From an uncultured Helicobacter sp. (GTDB lineage Bacteria > Campylobacterota > Campylobacteria > Campylobacterales > Helicobacteraceae), in contig CALVBL010000008.1 of NCBI GenBank assembly GCA_944325775.1, positions 1 through 64,000 of the forward strand: 64,000 nt of DNA. The letters run 5' to 3'. Under the pieces are notes generated by a model. It ran no database searches. It was not told the origin of the DNA and saw nothing but the letters and a program-made list of their open reading frames with translations. A program made the translations under genes and the position numbers. Shown here piece by piece: positions 9,034 through 16,861 of this stretch (position 1 is the stretch's first letter; the number at the start of each line of letters is the position of its first letter).

Positions 9034-9560
9034 TGCGCATTTTTGTGTGTGTCCTATGTGTGCTTATTTTTAGCGCGTGTAGCGATATTAGCAAAAACTC
9101 CCTTATCCCTTCGGCTAGAGATTCTAACAACGAGCAAGAAAAACGCCTAGAGCGCAAGGTCCAATCTTCGCGCAAAGCTGAAATTGTGCAGGGCAAATAC
9201 ACACCTTTTGTGGCGATTGCCACCTACCTCAATGATGTGGATAATATCAACGCCAAACGCGAGGTATTTCTCATAGAGCTGTATGCAAAAAAGCCAGATT
9301 CTCAAATCGCTGATAAGCTTTCTTTTGATCTCATTTCGCATAATGTGAGTATGCGCTCTCTCTTTGTCACGCGCCTAAATCCCAGCCAATACACCGATAT
9401 TCTGCGTCCCAAAAACCCATACAATGCTCTCTTTGTTGTGGAGTTTGAGAGCATTAGCAAAAAGCATAGAGAGACGATGAAGCTCCAGCTCACCATCAAA
9501 GATGAAGGCACTATGAGCTTTGACTTTGGCTATCCTGTCTTAAAAAGCAAGCTCCGCTGA
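9033..9560 (+). CDS. Putative lipoprotein, conserved type unknown
   Basis: 175 residues. The N terminus MRIFVCVLCVLIFSACS is a lipoprotein signal with lipobox FSAC and Cys16. The mature part is charged and soluble, with no motif I recognise. Start and stop overlap the neighbours (TAATG with dnaJ, TGATG with tlyA), so it is translated as part of the dnaJ-tlyA-ribF run. Function unknown. Confidence 0.8.
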   Translation: MRIFVCVLCVLIFSACSDISKNSLIPSARDSNNEQEKRLERKVQSSRKAEIVQGKYTPFVAIATYLNDVDNINAKREVFLIELYAKKPDSQIADKLSFDLISHNVSMRSLFVTRLNPSQYTDILRPKNPYNALFVVEFESISKKHRETMKLQLTIKDEGTMSFDFGYPVLKSKLR

Positions 9561-10279
9561 TGCGCTTAGATTCTCTCCTGCACAAAATGGGCTATTTCCA
9601 AAGCAGACAAAAAGCAAAAGAAGCGATCCTAGCACACAAGGTGCGCTATGATGGCGCACTGCTTAGCAAGCCATCACTTGAGCTAGAAAATCTCGTGCTT
9701 GATCCCACTCGCCTAGAGATCGCCACGCACCTCATCTCACGCGCGGGCTACAAGCTCCAAGACCTCATCACACACTTCCCTGCTCTCATTCATAAAATCG
9801 CGCATAGCACGATCCTAGACATAGGCTCTAGCACAGGAGGTTTTGCCCAAATCCTCTTAGAATCTGGCGCTAAACACATCGTGTGTGTGGATGTAGGTAG
9901 TGAGCAGCTCCACCAAGACTTGCGTCAAGATCCGCGCATTACGCTCTTTGAAAACTGCGATATACGCGATTTTTACACCACTACACGTTTTGATCTCATC
10001 ACTTGCGATGTGAGCTTTATCTCTCTACGCCTGATTTTGCCCTCTATCCTGCGATTTAGCGCGCCAACCCTCATCTTGCTCTTTAAGCCACAATTTGAAG
10101 TAGGCAAAAACGCCAAGCGCACTAAAAAAGGTGTGCTACAAGATCCAAGTCTAGGCATACAGAGCATGGAGGCATTTTGTGCCATACTCTCACGCACGCA
10201 CGCCTGCACCACGCACAAGAGCAGTATCCTAGGAAAGGAAGGCAATGCTGAATACTTCATTCTCGCCCAACGCAAATAA
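9560..10279 (+). CDS. tlyA: TlyA family rRNA (cytidine-2'-O)-methyltransferase / hemolysin A
   Basis: 239 residues. N-terminal S4 RNA-binding domain (RLDSLLHKMGYFQSRQKAKE... through about residue 60), then an FtsJ-like SAM fold: TILDIGSSTGGFAQILLESG at about 88-107 and VCVDVGSEQL. The later LITCDVSFISLRLILP and LFKPQFEVG are TlyA hallmarks. Homologues methylate 16S/23S rRNA and in H. pylori are linked to haemolysis and virulence. Its last 35 bases overlap ribF. Confidence 0.92.
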   Translation: MRLDSLLHKMGYFQSRQKAKEAILAHKVRYDGALLSKPSLELENLVLDPTRLEIATHLISRAGYKLQDLITHFPALIHKIAHSTILDIGSSTGGFAQILLESGAKHIVCVDVGSEQLHQDLRQDPRITLFENCDIRDFYTTTRFDLITCDVSFISLRLILPSILRFSAPTLILLFKPQFEVGKNAKRTKKGVLQDPSLGIQSMEAFCAILSRTHACTTHKSSILGKEGNAEYFILAQRK

Positions 10280-11105
10280 TCTCGCAAGCACCATCACTTC
10301 CCTTGCCATAGGCAAGTTTGATGGTATGCACCTTGCGCATTTGCAGCTCTTAAAGCAGCTAGATTCTCATGGCGCGATCCTCTGCGTTCGCACTGATCAC
10401 GCGCGTGCGCTCACCCCGCACAAAGAATCCTACACACACCTGCCAATCTTTTATATCGATCTAGCGCGTATCAAAAACTTAAGCGGTGAGGAGTTTGTGA
10501 CGTTTTTGGCGGAGCATTTTGGCGCGCTAAAACGTATCGTGGTGGGCTATGATTTTAAGTTTGGCAAAGACAAGAAATGCAATGCTGACGATCTCCATAC
10601 ACTCTGCAAAGATTCTGAAATCATCATCGTACCAGAGTATAAAATCAAGAATCTAGGCGTGCATTCAAGCGTGATCCGAGACCTCATCACCGCGGGCGAT
10701 CTCCCCACTGCCAATCTCCTGCTGGGCAGAATCTACACCATATACGCCACGACCACCAGCGGACAGAATCTTGGCGCGCGCGCACTGTATCCCACGATCA
10801 ATCTCATATGTGATACATATGTGCTGCCCCAAAATGGTGTGTATGCGAGCCTAAGTAGCTTTGATGGAGCGGAGTATGCGAGTGTGAGTTTTGTGGGCAA
10901 TCGCGTGAGCACCGATGGGGCATTTAGCATAGAGACGCATATTTTGGGACATTCTATCCCTGCCCTACCCCCAAAAATCGCTCTGGGATTTGTGCAAAAG
11001 ATCCGAGACAATCGACACTTTAGTGACTTAGAATCTCTCAAAGCACAAATTGCCCGAGATATTGATGTAGCTGGTAAGATTTGTGCTACAATAGCCGAAT
11101 TCTAA
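10245..11105 (+). CDS. ribF: Bifunctional riboflavin kinase / FAD synthetase
   Basis: 286 residues. The nucleotidyltransferase signature is AIGKFDGMHLAHLQLLKQL near 21-40. SSVIRDLITAGDLPTANLLLGR is the conserved link to the flavokinase half, and NLGARALYPTINL carries the kinase's PTAN-like element. It makes FMN from riboflavin and then FAD. The start ATG at 10245 overlaps tlyA and has AGGAAAGGA upstream. A TACAAT promoter for the next gene lies inside its last codons. Confidence 0.92.
   Translation: MLNTSFSPNANNLASTITSLAIGKFDGMHLAHLQLLKQLDSHGAILCVRTDHARALTPHKESYTHLPIFYIDLARIKNLSGEEFVTFLAEHFGALKRIVVGYDFKFGKDKKCNADDLHTLCKDSEIIIVPEYKIKNLGVHSSVIRDLITAGDLPTANLLLGRIYTIYATTTSGQNLGARALYPTINLICDTYVLPQNGVYASLSSFDGAEYASVSFVGNRVSTDGAFSIETHILGHSIPALPPKIALGFVQKIRDNRHFSDLESLKAQIARDIDVAGKICATIAEF
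11087..11092 (+). promoter_or_regulatory. -10 box for the glycosyltransferase-FkbM gene
   Basis: TACAAT in TTTGTGCTACAAT, inside the 3' end of ribF and 36 bases before the ATG at 11128. RBS AAAGGA follows at 11116-11121. Confidence 0.5.
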
Positions 11106-11127
11106 AAACTACATAAAGGACGCACCC

Positions 11128-12759
11128 ATGAACTCACAACCACGTGTGCTAACTATTGCTATACAATATCCGGGATTAGGCGATCAGCTCTTTTGGAGTC
11201 ATATCCCACGCATTGCCAAAGACAAGGCAACAAGGGGGGGGGGCTATGATAAAGTCTATGTGCGCCTGTGCAACCCCTCTAGAGATCCCCAATACATCAA
11301 ACTCATCTGGGAAAACAATCCCTATGTTGATAAGGTAATCACAGATTCTACCGATCCCCTGCCCACACCCAGCGCGCGCAGACCTAGCTTTAGCTACACA
11401 CGCAACTTACTTGATAATCATATGCTAGAACTCGGGCTTGATGATGGCAAACGCCTCCATGAGCCAGAGATTTACTATAAACCAAAATTTAGAGAAGAAT
11501 ATCATAAAGTGATCTTTGATCCAAATTGGATCAGTGGTGCAGGCAGGATACAAACTTCTGATGTTATGCACTTTTTTGAGACAAATGACATTCAGCTTGA
11601 TGCCGTATTAGCTAAACGAAATGATAACTGCCTCTTTGACTATCGCGCTGGTGTGGAGGTGATAGAGACCAAATCCTTGGAAGATTTTTGCGATCTTATC
11701 TATTCGGCTAAGGCTATCTATTGTTTTGTTACTGGCACGGCAAGTCTCGCTGCTGCTCTTGGTAAAAGCGCAAATGTGATCGTAGGAGATGGGAAAGATC
11801 CATATTTTTTACACTCCCCATTACATACCTACACATATCTTAGAATGAATAAAAACCTCTATAAAGTCTTGCGACCTAATAAACGCCGCCAAATACGCCT
11901 CAAAGTGCGAACGATCAATCGCCTCTCATCTCTCTTGCCAACCAAAAAAATGCGCCTAGCCTTTAGAAATCTCTTCGCATGTGAGAATCTCCATAGAATC
12001 AAGCGATTTGTCCCTAGCAGCGGAGATACGCAGATCAACACCCTACTTGACATTGCCAAAGAGCTTGACATCATAGGCGATCGGAATAAGGGGGGGGGTA
12101 TAGTATTTGAGTTTGGCTCTCGCTATGGCGAAGATAGTGTAGGGTTTGCTAAATTCCTACAAGATAGAGGTATAGACGCCCATATCTATAGTTTTGAATG
12201 CAACGACAAGACTCTCCCCCAATGCCTAGAGGCAGTCGCACCCTACCCAAACATCACCCTAACCCAAAAAGCCATCTCACAAACCGATGGCTTTATCACC
12301 TTTTATTCTATCAACGCCCATGAGACCAAAACCACCCATTCAGATGGCAATCAAGGCGCCTCCTCGATGTTCAAAGCATCAGGAAAATACCCCATAGAGC
12401 AATATGTGCAAGATGAGGTGCGCGTGCCATCTACTCGGCTTGATAGCTTTATGCGGGAGCATAATGTGAGTCATATCGATATTTTGTGGATGGACATACA
12501 GGGCGGGGAGCTTGAAGCGCTAAAAAGCCTCGGGGATCGCCTGCAAGATGTGAATCTCATCTATACCGAAGTGGAATTTATGGAGATTTATGAGGGACAG
12601 CCGCTATTTGAAGATATCAAGGGGTTTTTAGAGGAGCGTGGGTTTATGTTCGTGGGCGTGTCGGATAGAAATGATTATTTTGCCAATGCGCTCTTTATCC
12701 ACACGAGATTCTATCGCACACCTTTGCCTAAAAGTTGTGAGCGATTTGTAAGAATCTAG
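11128..12759 (+). CDS. Two-domain enzyme: GT9-like glycosyltransferase + FkbM methyltransferase, two poly-G switches
   Basis: 543 residues. The N-terminal part (1 to about 290) begins QPRVLTIAIQYPGLGDQLFWSHIPRIAK, like ADP-heptose-type (GT9) transferases, and has a FVTGTASLAAALGKSANVIVGDG segment of that fold. The C-terminal part (about 325-543) is an FkbM-type methyltransferase: VFEFGSRYGEDSVGFAKFL, IYSFECNDKTLPQC, ASSMFKASGKYP, VPSTRLDSFMREH, IDILWMDIQGGELEALKSLG. A G10 run encodes residues 36-39 and a G9 run residues 321-324, exactly at the domain junction; both are in frame now. Slippage at the first would remove both domains; slippage at the second would remove only the methyltransferase. 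Likely acts on a surface glycan; substrate unknown. Confidence 0.8.
   Translation: MNSQPRVLTIAIQYPGLGDQLFWSHIPRIAKDKATRGGGYDKVYVRLCNPSRDPQYIKLIWENNPYVDKVITDSTDPLPTPSARRPSFSYTRNLLDNHMLELGLDDGKRLHEPEIYYKPKFREEYHKVIFDPNWISGAGRIQTSDVMHFFETNDIQLDAVLAKRNDNCLFDYRAGVEVIETKSLEDFCDLIYSAKAIYCFVTGTASLAAALGKSANVIVGDGKDPYFLHSPLHTYTYLRMNKNLYKVLRPNKRRQIRLKVRTINRLSSLLPTKKMRLAFRNLFACENLHRIKRFVPSSGDTQINTLLDIAKELDIIGDRNKGGGIVFEFGSRYGEDSVGFAKFLQDRGIDAHIYSFECNDKTLPQCLEAVAPYPNITLTQKAISQTDGFITFYSINAHETKTTHSDGNQGASSMFKASGKYPIEQYVQDEVRVPSTRLDSFMREHNVSHIDILWMDIQGGELEALKSLGDRLQDVNLIYTEVEFMEIYEGQPLFEDIKGFLEERGFMFVGVSDRNDYFANALFIHTRFYRTPLPKSCERFVRI
11234..11243 (+). repeat. Poly-G tract (G10) early in GT9/FkbM fusion gene
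   Basis: Ten Gs preceded by CAA, at codons 36-39. Loss or gain of one G truncates the whole two-domain protein. Confidence 0.9.
12090..12098 (+). repeat. Poly-G tract (G9) at domain junction of GT9/FkbM fusion gene
   Basis: Nine Gs preceded by AATAA and followed by TATAG, at codons 321-324, right before the FkbM SAM-binding motif VFEFGSRYG. Slippage here would leave the N-terminal transferase domain intact. Confidence 0.9.
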
Positions 12760-12767
12760 GGTAGATT

Positions 12768-12804
12768 CACAATCTTATGAAAATTTAGAATCTATAAGAT
12801 TGTG
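12768..12804 (+). terminator. Hairpin after GT9/FkbM gene
   Basis: An 11-base perfect inverted repeat, CACAATCTTAT (12768-12778) and ATAAGATTGTG (12794-12804), begins 9 bases after the stop. The bases after it are only moderately A/T rich. Confidence 0.55.
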
Positions 12805-12894
12805 TAAAATCTCGGTTGGTTTATAAAAAAGGTGTTAGCCCAAGTCGCATCTTCTGACACGGCGACACCAAATCAATGCTTTAGATTCTAAAAC

Positions 12895-12972
12895 CTGCTG
12901 TATGCACGTCAAGCGGAGGAGTGAGAGGCTTTCCTCAAGCCCCCGATACACAAATTTGCCATAGCAAAACTT
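12895..12972. repeat. Intergenic repeat element, copy 1
   Basis: This stretch shares blocks with the reverse complement of 47393-47473: CTGCTGTATGCACG, AAGCGGAG, GATACACAA, TTTGCCATA and CAAAACTT, in the same order and nearly the same spacing. Both copies are next to the 3' ends of genes (ilvA here, pyrF there). Its 3' part can form an imperfect stem around GCCATAG. No coding potential is evident. Confidence 0.6.
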
Positions 12973-12997
12973 ACATCACATTATAGATACCTCTCTC

Positions 12998-14233
12998 TCA
13001 CACTATTTCGCTAAATCTATACCCACACTCTAGCAGGCTTTTGAGCACCGATTCTTTATGCTCCTTGCCCTTTATCTCAAGTGCCATCGTGATGAGCACA
13101 TCACCATATTCTAGGCTTGTAGGCGTGCGATCGTAGTTTATCTGCACGATGTTCGCACCCACTTTGGTGAGGATATCAGTGAGATTTTGCAAACTCCCGG
13201 GTTTGTCGATGAGCACGACTTCTAGCTTCATTTTCCTATCGGATTTAAACAAGCCCCGCTCAATGATCATATTGAGCATTGTCACATCGATATTCCCGCC
13301 ACTTAGGATTGCTCCGACTTTGAGTGCTGGGTTTAGGTTTAGCTTGTGGTGTAGGAGGGCTGCGACACTCACTGCACCCGCACCCTCTACCACGAGCTTT
13401 TGAGATTCTAGCAGGAATAAAATCGCACTCGCGATCTCCTCCTCATCGACCTCCACCATATCATCAACCCCCTGCAGTATGCACTCAAACACCCCTTCAT
13501 TCACATCGCGCACGGCGATCCCATCAGCTATGGTGCGCACGGATTGGGAGTTTAGAATCTCACGCGCATGGAAGCTCTGCATCAGCGCGTCCGCGCCCTT
13601 GGCATTCACACCCACGATCTTTGTCTTGGGGCTTAGTGCCTTATACGCACTAGCTATCCCGCTAATCAGCCCACCCCCGCCCGCTGGCACGACCACCACA
13701 TCAAGCTCTTGCTCCTCAATCATCTCTAGTGCGATAGAGCCCTGCCCTGCCATCACTTCCGCATCAGCAAAGGGATGGATAAAGGTGAGATTGCGTTCCT
13801 TGGCGAGCTTGAGCGCGTGGGTATAAGATTCATCATAATTATTGCCTACAAGCACGACTTCCGCACCCATCGCCTTAGTACCACTGACTTTAAGCAATGG
13901 CGTGTTTTCTGGCATCACAATCACGGCTTTGGTTTTAAAGCACTGCGCGCTGTATGCCACACCCTGTGCGTGATTGCCCGCACTTGCGCATATCACGCCT
14001 TGGGCTAGGAGATTGGTGCCCTCTCTCTCATCTTGCTCTTTGAGCGTGGCGAGCTTGTTATACGCACCGCGGATCTTAAATGCGCCGGTAAGCTGGAGGT
14101 TTTCTTTTTTCAAAAACACCTGTGCATTGGCTGCCTTGCTAATACGCGGGGCAAAGGCAAGCGGGTGGTGGGCTATCACGCCCTGAAGACGCGCTCTAGC
14201 GTCTTGGATATGGGAAATATCGATGAGCTTCAT
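12998..14233 (-). CDS. ilvA: Threonine ammonia-lyase with C-terminal ACT domain
   Basis: 411 residues. The PLP lysine is in the motif QLTGAFKIRGAYNKL (about 47-61). SAGNHAQGVAY and VPAGGGGLISGIA are the asparagine loop and the glycine-rich phosphate-binding loop of the fold-type II family. The C-terminal ACT-like domain (KLEVVLIDKPGSLQNLTDIL to the end) suggests allosteric control. It converts threonine to 2-oxobutanoate, the first step toward isoleucine. RBS AAAGG before ATG at 14233. Confidence 0.92.
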   Translation of the reverse strand: MKLIDISHIQDARARLQGVIAHHPLAFAPRISKAANAQVFLKKENLQLTGAFKIRGAYNKLATLKEQDEREGTNLLAQGVICASAGNHAQGVAYSAQCFKTKAVIVMPENTPLLKVSGTKAMGAEVVLVGNNYDESYTHALKLAKERNLTFIHPFADAEVMAGQGSIALEMIEEQELDVVVVPAGGGGLISGIASAYKALSPKTKIVGVNAKGADALMQSFHAREILNSQSVRTIADGIAVRDVNEGVFECILQGVDDMVEVDEEEIASAILFLLESQKLVVEGAGAVSVAALLHHKLNLNPALKVGAILSGGNIDVTMLNMIIERGLFKSDRKMKLEVVLIDKPGSLQNLTDILTKVGANIVQINYDRTPTSLEYGDVLITMALEIKGKEHKESVLKSLLECGYRFSEIV

Positions 14234-14277
14234 AAAATTGCCTTTAAGATTCTAAGATATGTGAGATTGTGGGATTT

Positions 14278-14283
14278 ATTGTA
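14278..14283 (-). promoter_or_regulatory. -10 box for ilvA
   Basis: TACAAT on the minus strand, 44 bases upstream of the ilvA ATG, in the 142-base divergent spacer shared with the MFS gene. Confidence 0.45.
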
Positions 14284-14339
14284 ACGCGTTTAGCTTGGCA
14301 AAATCTTAAATCTTAAGCTTTATAACTAGCTTTTTGTCT

Positions 14340-14345
14340 TATAAT
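14340..14345 (+). promoter_or_regulatory. -10 box for MFS exporter gene
   Basis: Perfect TATAAT. Transcription would start near 14352, so the upstream TTG at 14334 cannot be the translation start; this supports ATG 14376. Confidence 0.55.
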
Positions 14346-14375
14346 CCGCGTTTATTTTATGCGTTGGGGTCCTGT

Positions 14376-15554
14376 ATGGCGTGGAAATTTATGCGACTTT
14401 CTCTCTCTTTTAAAGTGATCTTAATCCTTGCACTAAGCTCGTTTTGTATGGGTGTTACGGAATTTGTCATCGCGGGTGTGCTTATTGATGTGCAGGAGTT
14501 TTTTGAGATTGATGCGCACAAGGCGGGCTATCTCACGACAGCATACGCGCTGGGCGTGGTGGTGGGTGCGCCCATTGTCACAATCCCCTTAAGCGCGTTT
14601 AATCGCAAGATTCAGCTATTGCTCAATCTTGGTGTGTTTGGCGTGGCGAATTTCGTGCTGTATGTGAGCGATAATTTTAGCCTCAATGTGTTTGCGCGCT
14701 TTGTGGCAGGCACACAGCATGGGGTGTTTTTCGTCATCGCTACTCTTACTGCCCTGCAAGTCTCGCCCAAAGGCAAAGAATCCCACAACCTCGCGCTTAT
14801 GGTCTCTGGGCTCACGATCGCGCTTGTAAGTGGCGTGCCACTGGGGACATTCATCGGTGAGGCGTATGGATTCAAAGCGATTTTTTTGCTCATTTTTATT
14901 TTCACAAGCATTGCATTTGGGAGCGCACTTGTGTTTATGCCAAACGACCTTAAGGGGCAGCAAATCCGCTTCATCTATGTGCTAAAAGCCCTCAAAGTCC
15001 CGCCACTGCTCAAGGTCTATCTGATCACGATATGCACTTGTGGCGGGGCATTTGTGCTATACACCTATTTGGGTGAGCTTTTGGTAAAAACGATGGGATT
15101 TTCTGCGCAGGCTATGGGATTTATCCTCTTGGCGTATGGAGGGTGCGCGATCTTGGGCAATCTCTTTGGCGGGAAGCTCGCCGATGCGCATGGCAGTGTC
15201 CTCTCACTCAAACTCATCATATCCGCGCAGATTCTCATCTATGCGCTTGTGAGCGTGAGCTATCATTGGGATTGGCTTGTGATTGTGAATCTCTGCTGTA
15301 TGGGGTTTGTGGCATTTGCAAGTATCCCCGCACTCAAGATGAATGCGATGAATGTCGCTAAGGCACACACGCCGGAGTTTATGGATAGCTCTATTAGTGT
15401 GAATGAGGCGGCATTCAATGTCGGGATCGCGCTGGCAAACCAAATCGGCGGACTTGTGGTGGTCGCACCAATGCTTGGGATTAGCTACAATCCGCTGTTT
15501 GCCGCACTCTTTGCGGTGCCGGGGTTGGTGGCATTGTTCCGCCATAGGTCTTGA
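14376..15554 (+). CDS. MFS exporter, DHA1 (AraJ/Bcr-like) type
   Basis: 392 residues from ATG 14376; an ATG at 14391 is a possible alternative. Twelve hydrophobic segments. The start LSSFCMGVTEFVIAGVLIDVQEFF and AGYLTTAYALGVVVGAPIVTI, then NVFARFVAGTQHGVFFVIATL, are characteristic of the DHA1 branch that exports sugars, purine nucleosides or drugs by proton antiport. The interdomain loop is short (PNDLKGQQIRFIY). Substrate not predictable. Divergent from ilvA; stands alone with its own TATAAT box. Confidence 0.85.
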   Translation: MAWKFMRLSLSFKVILILALSSFCMGVTEFVIAGVLIDVQEFFEIDAHKAGYLTTAYALGVVVGAPIVTIPLSAFNRKIQLLLNLGVFGVANFVLYVSDNFSLNVFARFVAGTQHGVFFVIATLTALQVSPKGKESHNLALMVSGLTIALVSGVPLGTFIGEAYGFKAIFLLIFIFTSIAFGSALVFMPNDLKGQQIRFIYVLKALKVPPLLKVYLITICTCGGAFVLYTYLGELLVKTMGFSAQAMGFILLAYGGCAILGNLFGGKLADAHGSVLSLKLIISAQILIYALVSVSYHWDWLVIVNLCCMGFVAFASIPALKMNAMNVAKAHTPEFMDSSISVNEAAFNVGIALANQIGGLVVVAPMLGISYNPLFAALFAVPGLVALFRHRS

Positions 15555-15577
15555 TAGATTCTTTAGAATCTAAGATA

Positions 15578-16852
15578 TTATTTGCGCCTCTTGCAGACGT
15601 GGCGGAGCGATCTCTCAAGCCTCTTTAGTCTCACATAAAATGGGAGGATTGGCTTACAAATCGCAAAAAGTGATGGCATATACACCGCGCAATACCGAAT
15701 GGGATTTGGACGCATATCTTTTGGGATATGGGATTTTAAAATCCAAAATCTAGAGGTAAGGTGCAGCGGATCTTTAGGAAAATCTATAAGCCCCAAACTC
15801 ATTTTTACTAGCAGCGGTACAAATGCCCTGTATAGTAGCTCACTTAGCTCCCGATCCCTCTCTTTTAGAATCTCCAAAAACCCAAAAAACTGCTCAAGCA
15901 TCAAAAAATAACTTGCCAGCTGATAATACTCCTGTAGCTCTTTGACATCATCATAGCAGGGACACATCGCGCGCAGATATGGTGGCAGGCTCGCTATCGT
16001 GTGCATTTTGTCAAAGTCATTGATGCTACCAGCGCGTATATAATAACAATACAGGACTTTTGGCAATATCACGATACGTCTAGCAAGCGAAAAGAGATAG
16101 AGACTAAAGAGCGTATCCTCGCTTTTGACACCATCTAAAAAGCTAAGATTATGCGCCATAAAAAACCCAAAGTCTATGCACACCTGCCACGCGGAAGTGG
16201 AACAAAAATCAATATCACGCTCGATAGCGCGCTTCACCCAATCAAGATTGCTAATCACCTCCGCCTTCTCATAGCCAAAAGCCTGCAAATGCGTCCTAAA
16301 GTCTCTAGGCGTGATCTGCTTATCAAACACCGCCTGATACTCAAACCACACCACATCCGCGCCATCGCTGACCTTAAGACACTCCAGCAGACAATCCTCC
16401 ACCCAATAATCATCAGAATCTAAAAACATAATATAATCGATGTGTGGTGGCTCTAGTGGCGCAGGGTGTGAATCTACAAGCTCTCTATGGACATAACAAG
16501 TGCTAATAGAATCTTTGGAGCGAATCTCTATAGTGTGTAATTGCCCCCCCCCCGAAAGAGGTTGCACAAGGGATAAATCGCTAGAAGCATACTCTCCTGC
16601 AAAATACCCTATCCCCATATTCCTCGCACTACTCAGCCCGCCATTTGGCTTATCAAAGAGCACAAATCGCGGATCTTTAGCCACATAGCGCTTAGCGATC
16701 TCTAGACTTTCATCGCTGCTGCCGTCATTGACTAATACTACATAAAAATGCGTATAACTCTGCGCAAGAATAGAATCTAAACAACGTTCCAAATATTTGG
16801 CGACATTATAGATTGGCACGATGATACCAACGCTCTTGTGTGATATGGACAT
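15578..16852 (-). CDS. Family 2 glycosyltransferase, phase-variable by G10
   Basis: 424 residues; AAGGAG precedes the ATG at 16852. The GT-A start VGIIVPIYNVAKYLERCLDSIL, VNDGSSDES and NGGLSSARNMGIGYFAGEY (about 70-88) are canonical. In the family this runs straight into the DxD strand; here 51 extra residues (89-139), with a Gly-Gly-Gly encoded by a G10 run at 101-103, intervene before YIMFLDSDDYW (140-150). One-base slippage would stop translation before the catalytic DxD, so the present sequence is ON. The C-terminal half is helical with KSEDTLFSLYLFSLARRIV, as in surface-glycan GT2 enzymes. Likely adds a sugar to LPS or another surface glycan. Confidence 0.87.
   Translation of the reverse strand: MSISHKSVGIIVPIYNVAKYLERCLDSILAQSYTHFYVVLVNDGSSDESLEIAKRYVAKDPRFVLFDKPNGGLSSARNMGIGYFAGEYASSDLSLVQPLSGGGQLHTIEIRSKDSISTCYVHRELVDSHPAPLEPPHIDYIMFLDSDDYWVEDCLLECLKVSDGADVVWFEYQAVFDKQITPRDFRTHLQAFGYEKAEVISNLDWVKRAIERDIDFCSTSAWQVCIDFGFFMAHNLSFLDGVKSEDTLFSLYLFSLARRIVILPKVLYCYYIRAGSINDFDKMHTIASLPPYLRAMCPCYDDVKELQEYYQLASYFLMLEQFFGFLEILKERDRELSELLYRAFVPLLVKMSLGLIDFPKDPLHLTSRFWILKSHIPKDMRPNPIRYCAVYMPSLFAICKPILPFYVRLKRLERSLRHVCKRRK
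16544..16553 (-). repeat. Poly-G tract (G10 on coding strand) inside GT2 gene
   Basis: Ten Cs on the plus strand, read as ten Gs in the gene, codons 100-103. It lies within an extra 51-residue segment of the catalytic domain. Confidence 0.9.
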
Positions 16853-16861
16853 AAAGACTCC

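Noticed and set aside
14334..14375. Earlier TTG start for the MFS gene
   Set aside because: A TATAAT box at 14340-14345 lies inside this extension, so the message probably starts after it.
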